A model generated the notes under the pieces. That model saw only the letters and a program-made list of their open reading frames with translations. It searched no databases and was not told the origin of the DNA. DNA of 21,683 bases from Spirochaetia bacterium (GTDB lineage: Bacteria; Spirochaetota; Spirochaetia; Sphaerochaetales; Sphaerochaetaceae), in the NCBI GenBank assembly GCA_009929055.1, contig SABI01000014.1, forward strand, positions 1 to 21,683, in the 5' to 3' direction. Made by a program: the position numbers and the translations under genes. Shown piece after piece: positions 7,694-15,140 of this stretch. Position 1 is the stretch's first letter, and each line of letters starts with the position of its first letter.

Positions 7694-8611
7694 TCAATAT
7701 CCCCATTTACTTAATAAATCTAAAATTTCTTGGTATGCTCTGTCATCACCACGGGTATGAATAGGCCATGCTTTATACTTATTAATTGCATATTGCAACA
7801 ACATTACTGCCTCTTGTCGGTCATCCATTTTATTAAGATTTACAGAAGAATAAAAAGGTTTAAAATTTTCACCTCTAGAGCCTTCATAATAGAAATGTTT
7901 CTCGAAAATATCAGATTTTTCTTTGTTCCAACTCTTTTCCATCGATTTTATTTTTGAATTTCTTTTTGATGCATCCCAATTTCGATCCCATAATATCTTT
8001 GCAAGTCCCATAAAATGGCCAATATAGAGTTGATCTGGTTCAATAGTATCGATAGCTTTTCTTGTTACAGAGACGGCAATTTCTTTATTTCCATAGCTAA
8101 TTGGCCAACCAGGGAGCTGGTAGTATAATTGACCAATAAGATACCAGCCTACTGTCTGCTCTGTATCTTTAAGATCGTTTACAACATATTTTATCGTTTC
8201 TCTGATAGGGTCTGCTTTTGAAAGAGCATTTAATGGTCCTTTTGTTTCTCCCCAACGACCAATATTTGACCCTTTGTAAACATAGGCAGGTGCATTCTCA
8301 AACAATTCAATTGACTTGTCTGCATAGCGCTCCCCTTCTTCAAATAGGGCAAAGAGTTCATCCTTGCTTGCCCCGAGGGCTTCAACTTCATCAGCAAGAG
8401 AGAGTGTCACTTTAGATAATATAAAATAGAGGTCACTCTGTTCTTTTTTATCTGATGTTTCTGTGAGTGTTTTTTCAGCTAAAGCTTTTGCTTCATCGAG
8501 TTTATCATAGGTAATAAGACGATCAATTTCCTTTAATTGTGGGCTAATTGAAGCAAAGAGCATTGTTGCCATACTTAATAGGATGGCACCCATAAAAACA
8601 GTTTTTTTCAT
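7694..8611 (-). CDS. Exported TPR-like protein of unknown function
   Basis: A 305-residue protein with an N-terminal signal peptide (MKKTVFMGAILLSMATMLFA, likely cleavage near residue 20-22; no lipobox cysteine), so periplasmic or surface-associated. The rest is helical. The repeat-like segments EIDRLITYDKLDEAKALAEK, SDLYFILSKVTL and GWYLIGQLYYQLPGWPISYGNKEIAVSVTRKAI suggest tetratricopeptide helices. The central stretch about YKGSNIGRWGETKG resembles the TPR-type fold of RMDN-like proteins, but I hold that only as a weak impression. ATG is supported by AGGA seven bases upstream, and the gene has its own promoter. It is transcribed toward the tRNA genes without a visible terminator between. 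Confidence 0.82.
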   Translation of the reverse strand: MKKTVFMGAILLSMATMLFASISPQLKEIDRLITYDKLDEAKALAEKTLTETSDKKEQSDLYFILSKVTLSLADEVEALGASKDELFALFEEGERYADKSIELFENAPAYVYKGSNIGRWGETKGPLNALSKADPIRETIKYVVNDLKDTEQTVGWYLIGQLYYQLPGWPISYGNKEIAVSVTRKAIDTIEPDQLYIGHFMGLAKILWDRNWDASKRNSKIKSMEKSWNKEKSDIFEKHFYYEGSRGENFKPFYSSVNLNKMDDRQEAVMLLQYAINKYKAWPIHTRGDDRAYQEILDLLSKWGY

Positions 8612-8634
8612 AATTATTTCCTCATCTTTAGGTT

Positions 8635-8662
8635 ATTCTACAATACCATAGAAAGATGTCAA
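8635..8662 (-). promoter_or_regulatory. Promoter of the exported TPR-like gene
   Basis: Minus-strand TTGACA (8657-8662) and TAGAAT (8635-8640) have a 16-base spacer, 23 bases upstream of the ATG. It lies in the 69-base gap behind the chorismate mutase gene. Confidence 0.65.
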
Positions 8663-8680
8663 TATAAGATATTCATTTTA

Positions 8681-9052
8681 TTATTGTTCAAATAGGTCTT
8701 TTCGAAGAGTTTGGGTCCCTTCTTGGTATACAGGGATTAATTTCTTTTCATCTTCATCCCTATACAGGAGTATCATCACCCTCACAGTTTTCTCCAACAT
8801 CCCATCAATATCTGGTTCACTTGAACAAAAAAGTGGTGCTTCCCCTTTTTTACACCTCTCTCTATATGCAGTAGCAGGGTTAAGGGCATGTAAGTCGGAT
8901 GTGATAGTAAATTGAATAGTAACAACATCATCAATAACTATTTCATTAATTTCATAAAGCGTGTTGATAAGAGAGGTTACTTTATCTCTCATCTCTTCTT
9001 TAGTATCTATGTGTAGTTGGGTAGCGCCACGAAGGGCATAGAGTTTTTTCAT
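8681..9052 (-). CDS. aroH: Chorismate mutase, AroH type
   Basis: This enzyme converts chorismate to prephenate, the first step towards phenylalanine and tyrosine. The 123-residue protein matches the monofunctional, trimeric Bacillus-type fold along its length. All active-site residues of that family appear in place: R8 (RGAT), C76 and E79 (CSSE, matching CMQE of B. subtilis), R91 (VRVM), Y109 and R117 (TLRKDL). The segment TSDLHALNPATAYRE matches the family's ATPDLHAVFPA-AVRE. The start ATG follows the preceding membrane protein by 17 bases (AAGGAG-like site), so both are probably on one transcript. No other aromatic amino-acid gene is adjacent, and there is no fused dehydratase or dehydrogenase domain. 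Confidence 0.95.
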   Translation of the reverse strand: MKKLYALRGATQLHIDTKEEMRDKVTSLINTLYEINEIVIDDVVTIQFTITSDLHALNPATAYRERCKKGEAPLFCSSEPDIDGMLEKTVRVMILLYRDEDEKKLIPVYQEGTQTLRKDLFEQ

Positions 9053-9069
9053 CCTTTCTCCTTGTCTAG

Positions 9070-9414
9070 TTAGATGGTGATTATTATTCCTGATGTGCTA
9101 AATGTAATAAGTAATTGAACAATATATATACAAAAGAGAGAAATACATATTTTGATTATATTTTTTATAAATATTCCCACTAGGAATATATGATCTTTGA
9201 TGAGAAGAAGAAAGATGAGGCCTACGATATATATTCCATAGAGAATAGTAGTAAGAGATAAGGTGACAACAATGGTACCTAAAAGGGAATCATATGTTGC
9301 TGTGACAGGCCACCATAGTCTCATTAAAAAAAGAGTCATAAAGAAAAGAGTAAATAACATGAGATATGTGAGCACTTTTTCACTAAAAGCAAGTACTCGT
9401 CTAGTTCTTACCAT
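9070..9414 (-). CDS. Small integral membrane protein
   Basis: A 114-residue, strongly hydrophobic protein. I read three to four membrane segments (about residues 14-34, 44-72 with a possible break, and 75-105), a basic N-terminus (MVRTRR) and few charged residues. It may be distantly like DUF2975-type membrane proteins, but I cannot confirm this. There is no Shine-Dalgarno sequence before the ATG. Instead a TATAGT -10 box (9421-9426) ends six bases before it, so the mRNA may start at the A of ATG (leaderless). It precedes aroH by 17 bases. Confidence 0.6.
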   Translation of the reverse strand: MVRTRRVLAFSEKVLTYLMLFTLFFMTLFLMRLWWPVTATYDSLLGTIVVTLSLTTILYGIYIVGLIFLLLIKDHIFLVGIFIKNIIKICISLFCIYIVQLLITFSTSGIIITI

Positions 9415-9494
9415 ATAGATACTATATCATACTTAGAAAGTTTTATAATATAGGAAATGAGCCCCTTTTTATTATAAGGAATTTTAACATTTTA

Positions 9495-9523
9495 TTGCGT
9501 GTTACGCAAATTTAGCTTACAAT
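9495..9523 (+). promoter_or_regulatory. Promoter of the DUF1015 gene with an inverted repeat over -35
   Basis: TTGCGT (9495-9500) and TACAAT (9518-9523) are separated by 17 bases, 36 bases before the ATG. The -35 box is one arm of a perfect inverted repeat, TTGCGT-GTT-ACGCAA (9495-9509), a likely operator for a regulator that would block polymerase. Confidence 0.6.
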
Positions 9524-9559
9524 AACAATCAATTCTATCAATTATCAAAAGGATGTAGT

Positions 9560-10876
9560 ATGAAAAACGCAATTGACACATTAAAAAAGCTAGGTATATG
9601 CCCTCCAGACATCTTAATTCCTCGGCCACACGTTGATCTAAAAAAGTGGGCAGTAGTTGCTTGTGATCAATATACTTCTGAACTCGATTATTGGAAGCGT
9701 GTCTCTTCTTACATAGGAGATGACCCTTCAACCCTTCGACTTATCTACCCAGAAGTATATTTGGAAGAATCTCATCCTGAAAAAAGAATCAACGATATTA
9801 ACTTTTCAATGAGTGAATACCTTAAAAATGATATATTTTCTTCCTACCCTTCTACCTTTATGTTAGTTCATAGAGAAATTGAAGGTGTGAGTAGATGGGG
9901 ATTAATGGTAGCACTCGATTTGGAATATTATGATTATGCAAAAGAATCTCGCACCCCAATAAGGGCAACAGAGGGGACAATAGAGTCTCGCATTCCCCCA
10001 AGAAAGTTGATCCGTAAAGATGCTCCACTAGAGCTCCCTCATATTTTAGTCCTCATTAGTGATAATAGAAGGGCAATTATTGAACACTTTATTAAAGAAA
10101 AAGAGAGATTAGAAAAAGTCTATGATACTGACTTAATGGAAAAAGGGGGGCATATTACAGGCTATGCAATAGACAAAGAAGAGGACTTTACCCACATAGC
10201 TAAGGGTCTCACTTCTCTTTTTGATGCAGCAGACCAAAAGAATCCTCTCGTATATGCAATGGGAGATGGAAACCACTCTCTAGCTACTGCAAGATCTTGC
10301 TGGTTAGATATTAAATCTACTCTCACAGAAGAGGAACAAAAGATTCATCCAGCACGCTACGCCCTTGTGGAAATAGAGAACATCTATGATGAAGGGCTCA
10401 CCTTTGAACCAATCCATCGTGTTCTATTTCAAACTCCTAAGGAACTCTTTTTTGACACACTAAGCAATTATTGTGACACTTTCGTTGTCGAAAGTATCGA
10501 TTCCCTTGATGATATGATGAAGAGTATCCATACAACGAGTTCTACCCAAAAATTTGGGTACAATGACAAAGATGGGTACTATATCGTCACGATCCAACAG
10601 CCTACTTCTACAATAGCAGCAGGAACACTTCAGAGTGTGATAGATGAATTGCTTTCTAAGAAGATTAAAGGCCTCTCAGTCGATTATATTCATGGTGAAG
10701 ATGTTACAGGACAACTTGGAGCAATGGAAGGCAACATCGGCCTATTTCTTCCTAGTATAAACAAACACACCTTCTTTGAGACAATAGTTAAAGATGGAGC
10801 ACTTCCAAGAAAAACCTTCTCTATGGGAGAAGCCCATGAAAAAAGGTTTTATATGGAAGCAAGAAAAATTAAATAA
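9560..10876 (+). CDS. DUF1015 family protein
   Basis: The 438-residue protein matches the DUF1015 family (PF06245) along its length. It starts in family style (LGICPPDILIPRP, then KWAVVACDQYTSELDYW) and has the conserved GDGNHSLATA motif at residues 235-239 and beyond (the family's DGNHR/S block). It has no signal peptide or membrane segment. The biochemical function is not established to my knowledge. In many anaerobes the gene neighbours serA/serC, which has suggested a role near serine biosynthesis, but no such gene is present here. The start has a good site (AAGGA, six bases from ATG). It is the only plus-strand gene in the left two-thirds, is transcribed alone, and ends at a bidirectional terminator. 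Confidence 0.9.
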   Translation: MKNAIDTLKKLGICPPDILIPRPHVDLKKWAVVACDQYTSELDYWKRVSSYIGDDPSTLRLIYPEVYLEESHPEKRINDINFSMSEYLKNDIFSSYPSTFMLVHREIEGVSRWGLMVALDLEYYDYAKESRTPIRATEGTIESRIPPRKLIRKDAPLELPHILVLISDNRRAIIEHFIKEKERLEKVYDTDLMEKGGHITGYAIDKEEDFTHIAKGLTSLFDAADQKNPLVYAMGDGNHSLATARSCWLDIKSTLTEEEQKIHPARYALVEIENIYDEGLTFEPIHRVLFQTPKELFFDTLSNYCDTFVVESIDSLDDMMKSIHTTSSTQKFGYNDKDGYYIVTIQQPTSTIAAGTLQSVIDELLSKKIKGLSVDYIHGEDVTGQLGAMEGNIGLFLPSINKHTFFETIVKDGALPRKTFSMGEAHEKRFYMEARKIK

Positions 10877-10902
10877 GAGGTAATTAGGAAGAATGAATAA
10901 TT

Positions 10903-10926
10903 AAGCCCACCAGTTTAGGTGGGCTT
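10903..10926. terminator. Bidirectional terminator between DUF1015 and the sugar permease gene
   Basis: AAGCCCACC (10903-10911) and GGTGGGCTT (10918-10926) form a perfect 9-bp GC-rich stem with a 6-base loop between two convergent genes. The flanks are A/T rich on both sides but lack a long T run, so efficiency may be moderate. Confidence 0.75.
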
Positions 10927-10936
10927 ACTCTATTAA

Positions 10937-12133
10937 TCAACCAAGACCAGACTTTCTTCTACTCATGATATCATAAAATACTGCCAAAAGGAGGATTGTA
11001 GCTTTTACAACATACTGCCAGTCAGCTCCGATGTTCATTAAGCTCATTCCATTATTTATAACTCCCATTACCAGTCCTCCAGTGATAGCACCGATAATTG
11101 TTCCAATACCGCCACTAGCAGCTGCTCCACCAATAAAACAAGAAGCAATAGCATCAAGTTCGAAGTTTTGACCAGCTTGAGGAAGGGCTGAGTTCATATA
11201 GGCAGTAAAGACCATTCCACTAAGACCACAAAGGAGCCCCATGATAACGTGGGTAATAAAAACGACCTGTTCACTATTTATCCCAGAGAGTTTAGCACTC
11301 TTAGCATTTCCACCAACTGCATAGATATATCTACCGATGACTGTATTATTTGTAATAAATACAAAAATTGCGGTTACTACCATAAGGACAACAGAAACTG
11401 TTGGAATTCCTCTGTAGGCAGAGAATTTATAAAATACAAATATTACAAGGGCTGATAAAATAATGATTTTGCCTAAAGTGTAACGAAAAGGGTAGACTGT
11501 GAAGCCGTGATTAATTTGATTCTTTCTTCCTCGTAGTGAAAAGTAAGTTAAAGCAACAACTATTAAAATTGCAACTACGATAGATAGTCCGTCAAGGCCC
11601 CCAATTTCAAATCCTTGTATATTAAGAGAACCAGATGCTATTTGTTTAAATTTATCATCAATAAGTGATATTGGGGTAACATTAGTGATTATATAGGTGA
11701 GTCCTCTAAAGAGTAGCATACCAGCTAGAGTTACTATAAATGCTGGTATATGCATATATGCAATCCAAAATGCTTGGAAAGTTCCAATCAGGGCACCAAG
11801 GATAAGGGAAAGAATAAGAGTTGGGACTACCCCAATACCTGTATTGTAGATCATTGCACTTAAAGCACCAAGGAAGGCAACAACTGATCCTACTGAAAGG
11901 TCAATATTTCCAATAATAATGACAAGAACCATTCCAACAGTAAGTATTAAAATATAACTATTTTGAATAAATATATTGGTAATATTACGGGGAGTAAGGT
12001 TTACTCCACCAGTGAGGATAGCAAAGACTATCAATATTAGTCCAAGGACGAGAAACATCGAGAATTTTCTTAAATTCTGTTTTGCTAATGTAAAAAATGA
12101 AATATTTTCTATTTGAGTTGCGCTTGCTGCCAT
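10937..12133 (-). CDS. Multiple-monosaccharide ABC transporter permease (GguB/MmsB/XylH-like)
   Basis: A 398-residue inner-membrane permease with about ten hydrophobic segments. It is the CUT2-type channel subunit that would work with the ATPase and binding protein encoded just upstream. Family blocks are clear: NIDLSVGSVVAFLGAL (about 75-90), IPAFIVTLAGMLLFRGL, AVGGNAKSAKLSGIN (cytoplasmic coupling region) and FIGGAAASGGIGTIIGAITGG. The length and the extra central hydrophobic region (about 175-245) fit the longer GguB/XylH group (near 400 residues) rather than RbsC (about 320). It starts nine bases after the ATPase stop, with an AGGAGG-like site (GGAGGAATTC). It is the last gene of the operon. 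Confidence 0.93.
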   Translation of the reverse strand: MAASATQIENISFFTLAKQNLRKFSMFLVLGLILIVFAILTGGVNLTPRNITNIFIQNSYILILTVGMVLVIIIGNIDLSVGSVVAFLGALSAMIYNTGIGVVPTLILSLILGALIGTFQAFWIAYMHIPAFIVTLAGMLLFRGLTYIITNVTPISLIDDKFKQIASGSLNIQGFEIGGLDGLSIVVAILIVVALTYFSLRGRKNQINHGFTVYPFRYTLGKIIILSALVIFVFYKFSAYRGIPTVSVVLMVVTAIFVFITNNTVIGRYIYAVGGNAKSAKLSGINSEQVVFITHVIMGLLCGLSGMVFTAYMNSALPQAGQNFELDAIASCFIGGAAASGGIGTIIGAITGGLVMGVINNGMSLMNIGADWQYVVKATILLLAVFYDIMSRRKSGLG

Positions 12134-12142
12134 GAATTCCTC

Positions 12143-13669
12143 CTAATCTACCAATGCCATTTTCATAATCCCTTCTTGGGTTGCTGTTTCTCTAGGGATT
12201 ACCCCTTTAATCTTTCCTTCATTCATTACATAAATTCTATCTGACATACTTATCGCTTCAACAAGCTCTGAAGAGACAACAATGACACTCTTTCCTTGTT
12301 TCACCATATCGTTCAGAATTGAATAAATTTCGAATTTAGCCCCTACATCAATCCCTCTCGTAGGTTCATCTACAATAAAGATATCTGGAGAAGCGAGAAG
12401 GCATCGACTCAACACGACCTTTTGCTGATTTCCACCCGATAAATTTCTTACTATCTGGTAAATTGAAGGAGTTTTTATATTAAGAGCCTTTCTTAGCTCT
12501 TCGGCTTTTTGTGTTATTAAATCTTTATTTACAATACCTCTTTTAGAGAGTTTTGGTAAACTTGAATTAGAGATATTTGTTTTTACATCCTGTATAAGAA
12601 TTAATCCTAAATTTTTTCTATCTTCAGAAACATACCCTACCCCCGTTTCTATCGCCTTCTTAGGAGTGGAGAGATTTACTTTTTCTCCGTTTAGAAATAC
12701 TTCTCCAGTGGCACCATACCCATAACTATTGCCAAAAATTGACATCATAAGTTCTGTTCTTCCAGCCCCCATAGGGCCACAGAAACTCACTATCTCCCCT
12801 TTTTTAATAAAGAAGGAGGCATCATCTACAATTTTCATTGTATGATAATCTGGGTGGTAGACACTCCAATTTTTTACTTCAAAAACAACATCTCCAATTT
12901 TGGGTTCTTTCTTAGGAAACATATTTTTCAGTTCTCTTCCTACCATCCCCTTAATAATTCTTGCTTCAGTTACTTTCTCTGATGTGCAATCTATGGTTTC
13001 AATTGACTGCCCATCTCGTAAGATTGTAATAGAGTCTGCAACTGATAAGACTTCATCTAATTTATGACTAATCATAATGCAGGTAATACCAGAAGATTTA
13101 AATTCTTTTAAAAGAGAGAGAAGTTTTTGACTTTCATCATCGTTTAAAGAAGAAGTAGGTTCATCAAAAATTAAGAGTTCAGCATTTAAAGATATAGCCC
13201 GAGCAATCTCAACCAACTGCTGTTTTCCAACAGACATCTTACTCACAATTGTTTGAGGTTTCTCATGCAATCCAACCCTTTTTAGTAAAGGATAAGATTC
13301 TTGCAAACATTTGTCCCAGTCAATAATTCCAAACTTTGTTTTCATATGACCAAGAAATAAATTTTCATATATTGAAAGATAAGGAGAGAGGGTGAGCTCT
13401 TGATGAATAATAGCAAGACCATCTACTTCACTATCTTTAGTACTTCGATAATTTGCTACTTTCCCTTTGAAGACAACTTCACCTTCATAGGTTCCTTTAG
13501 GATATACACCACTAACAACGTTCATAAGGGTAGATTTACCAGCACCATTTTCCCCTACGAGACAATGGATTTCCCCTTTTTTTACCTTAAAATCGACGTT
13601 ATCTAGGGCTCTTACCCCTGGAAAATCTTTTATTATATTTTTTACTTCTAAAATATATTCATTTTTCAT
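12143..13669 (-). CDS. Multiple-monosaccharide ABC transporter ATPase (GguA/MmsA/XylG-like)
   Basis: A 508-residue protein with two tandem ATPase domains, as in all CUT2 sugar importers. Domain 1 has Walker A GENGAGKST (39-47), a degenerate signature (SVGKQQLVEIARA) and Walker B LIFDEPTSSL. Domain 2 has GPMGAGRTE, in which the Walker lysine is replaced by Arg as is usual for the second domain of this family, then LSGGNQQKVVLSRC and IFIVDEPTRGID. It energises uptake of aldoses such as xylose, galactose or glucose; the exact sugar cannot be read from sequence. Its ATG has AGG eight bases upstream, and a stem-loop lies in the gap behind the binding-protein gene. Confidence 0.95.
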   Translation of the reverse strand: MKNEYILEVKNIIKDFPGVRALDNVDFKVKKGEIHCLVGENGAGKSTLMNVVSGVYPKGTYEGEVVFKGKVANYRSTKDSEVDGLAIIHQELTLSPYLSIYENLFLGHMKTKFGIIDWDKCLQESYPLLKRVGLHEKPQTIVSKMSVGKQQLVEIARAISLNAELLIFDEPTSSLNDDESQKLLSLLKEFKSSGITCIMISHKLDEVLSVADSITILRDGQSIETIDCTSEKVTEARIIKGMVGRELKNMFPKKEPKIGDVVFEVKNWSVYHPDYHTMKIVDDASFFIKKGEIVSFCGPMGAGRTELMMSIFGNSYGYGATGEVFLNGEKVNLSTPKKAIETGVGYVSEDRKNLGLILIQDVKTNISNSSLPKLSKRGIVNKDLITQKAEELRKALNIKTPSIYQIVRNLSGGNQQKVVLSRCLLASPDIFIVDEPTRGIDVGAKFEIYSILNDMVKQGKSVIVVSSELVEAISMSDRIYVMNEGKIKGVIPRETATQEGIMKMALVD

Positions 13670-13686
13670 CGCTTAAACCTAATGTT

Positions 13687-13716
13687 GCGACCTTAAAACA
13701 ATAGTTATAAGATCGC
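13687..13716 (-). promoter_or_regulatory. Intercistronic hairpin between binding-protein and ATPase genes
   Basis: On the minus-strand RNA, GCGAUCUUA pairs with UAAGGUCGC over nine bases with one G-U wobble and a 12-base loop. It has no T run, so it is unlikely to be a full terminator. It fits a 3' stabiliser or attenuator that keeps binding-protein mRNA more abundant than the ATPase and permease parts, as in other importer operons. Confidence 0.6.
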
Positions 13717-13744
13717 GTTTGTATTCACTTATTCAATGATTTTC

Positions 13745-14842
13745 TTAGCGAATTTGGTCAGCTTTGTAATATCCACTATCGATCATAACTTTCATGTAGT
13801 TATCTTTAGTAACTTTAACTGGTTCTAATAGATAAGATTTTACTACTTTTTTACCAGTATCATAGCTTGTGGTATCGAGTCTAGCACCTGGAATATCAGG
13901 AGTTTCACCCTTAAGGATAGCATCTGCTAATTTAACTGCAGCTTTTGCAAGATCTCTTGTATCTTTAAATACTGTCATTGCTTGTTTGCCATCTTTGATA
14001 AATTGGATAGAAGCTAATTCACCATCTTGTCCTGTTACTACAGGAAGAGCTGTTCTGTATTTAGCATCAGTTAATAATGCTTCAATAATAGCTCGAGCAA
14101 GGGTATCGTTAGGAGCTAATACTGCATCAAGTTTATAGTTCTTAGCATCACCATTGAGTAAGTTTTCCATTCTCTGTTTTGCTAAGTCTGCTCTCCAGTT
14201 TTCTGTTGCAATTCTGGTAAAGTTAGTTGTATCAGAAGAAGCAAGAGGAGCTGGTCCAACAATTTTTAATACACCTTTGTCTACGAATGGTTTGAGTTCA
14301 CTCATAGCACCATCAAAGAATACAAATGCATTGTTATCTGTAGGAGAACCTGCAAATAAGGTAATGTATTTTGGTGCAGCTTTGGTAGCTGTTGCTAATT
14401 TCAAATTCTCTACAATTGCACTCCCTTGGAATTGACCAACTTTAAAGTTATCAAAAGTAATGTAGTAATCGTATTGGTCAGAACCAGTAATTAATCTGTC
14501 ATACGCAATAACTTCAACACCATCTCTGCGAGCGTCTGCAACTGCTGTTACAACACCTTCATTAACTGAACCAATGATCAACAGGTCTGCACCTTTTGTG
14601 ATAAAGTCAGAAATTTGTGCATTCTGTTTTGTTTGGTCTGCATCACCGAAAGTTGTTTCAGCATCGTACCCAGCAGCAATAGCAGCTTCTTTCAATGAAG
14701 CTCCATCCATCTGCCATCTTTCAACGTGTGTTTCAGGCATTGCAAGACCGATAAATTTTTTTGCACTTTCTTGAGCGCCCTGTGCAAAAATTGATGTACT
14801 TACAATAAGTAACACCATGAGAACCACCATGAATTTTTTCAT
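13745..14842 (-). CDS. Multiple-monosaccharide ABC transporter substrate-binding protein (ChvE-like)
   Basis: A periplasmic type I sugar-binding protein. I start it at 14842 (365 residues): MKKFMVVLMVLLIVSTSIFA is a clean signal peptide and the ATG follows AAAGGAG by six bases. The longer frame adds 29 residues (to 14929) without a ribosome site. The mature part shows the ChvE group pattern: FIGLAMPETHVERWQMDG, KGADLLIIGSVNEG, VIAYDRLITGSDQYDYY followed by TFDNFKVGQFQGSAIV, and ALLAPNDTLA-like VLAPNDTLARAII. It would deliver an aldose to the ATPase/permease pair. There is no lipobox cysteine, so it should be soluble in the periplasm. First gene of the operon. Confidence 0.94.
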   Translation of the reverse strand: MKKFMVVLMVLLIVSTSIFAQGAQESAKKFIGLAMPETHVERWQMDGASLKEAAIAAGYDAETTFGDADQTKQNAQISDFITKGADLLIIGSVNEGVVTAVADARRDGVEVIAYDRLITGSDQYDYYITFDNFKVGQFQGSAIVENLKLATATKAAPKYITLFAGSPTDNNAFVFFDGAMSELKPFVDKGVLKIVGPAPLASSDTTNFTRIATENWRADLAKQRMENLLNGDAKNYKLDAVLAPNDTLARAIIEALLTDAKYRTALPVVTGQDGELASIQFIKDGKQAMTVFKDTRDLAKAAVKLADAILKGETPDIPGARLDTTSYDTGKKVVKSYLLEPVKVTKDNYMKVMIDSGYYKADQIR

Positions 14843-14868
14843 ACAAGTCTCCTTTGTGAATCGAAATG

Positions 14869-14893
14869 ATATACTCCTCTTTAGTGAGTATAT
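14869..14893. repeat. Inverted repeat in the leader of the sugar-transport operon
   Basis: ATATACTC (14869-14876) and GAGTATAT (14886-14893) form perfect 8-base arms with a 9-base spacer, 27-51 bases upstream of the binding-protein ATG and downstream of the predicted promoter. It is a candidate operator for a sugar-responsive repressor, or a hairpin in the mRNA leader. Confidence 0.55.
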
Positions 14894-14929
14894 GAAGAGA
14901 ATCAATAACAATAGTATCTCTACATTCAT

Positions 14930-14958
14930 ATGATAGGGCAGGTATGGTGAGGACGCAA
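14930..14958 (-). promoter_or_regulatory. Promoter of the sugar-transport operon
   Basis: Minus-strand TTGCGT (14953-14958) and TATCAT (14930-14935) lie 17 bases apart, about 88 bases before the ATG. The whole gap 14843-15140 (298 bases) holds this promoter, the leader inverted repeat and, near 15104-15115, a short palindrome (TAGGG-CT-CCCTA). I see no gene or RNA in it. Confidence 0.5.
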
Positions 14959-15140
14959 TAGTTAAAAAGTTACATCCATATCAAAAATTGACATTTTAGA
15001 AGTAAAGCAAAGAGAATATTTTATTTACCATGCTATTTCATATAAGCAGAGAAGAAACACCTATTACCCACTTTAAAGGAATCTATAGAGAGTCTAACTA
15101 GGGCTCCCTATTGAACAGATAGTTATAAGAGAAATCATTG

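Noticed and set aside
9492..9731. Minus-strand frame of 79 codons overlapping the DUF1015 start
   Set aside because: It covers the promoter and first codons of a well-supported gene and has no ribosome site or recognisable domain.
13400..13606. Plus-strand small frames inside the sugar transporter genes (also 11249-11455, 13869-14435)
   Set aside because: They are out-of-frame shadows of strongly conserved transporter genes.
14843..14929. 29-residue N-terminal extension of the sugar-binding protein
   Set aside because: The extension has no ribosome site, and the downstream ATG has AAAGGAG and starts a clean signal peptide.
14988..15020. Plus-strand TTGACA in the gap before the FtsB-like gene
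   Set aside because: No acceptable -10 box lies 15-19 bases downstream and no plus-strand gene follows.
15104..15115. Short palindrome TAGGG-CT-CCCTA as a terminator of the FtsB-like gene
   Set aside because: The two-base spacer cannot form a stable hairpin loop with the full stem, and no T run follows.
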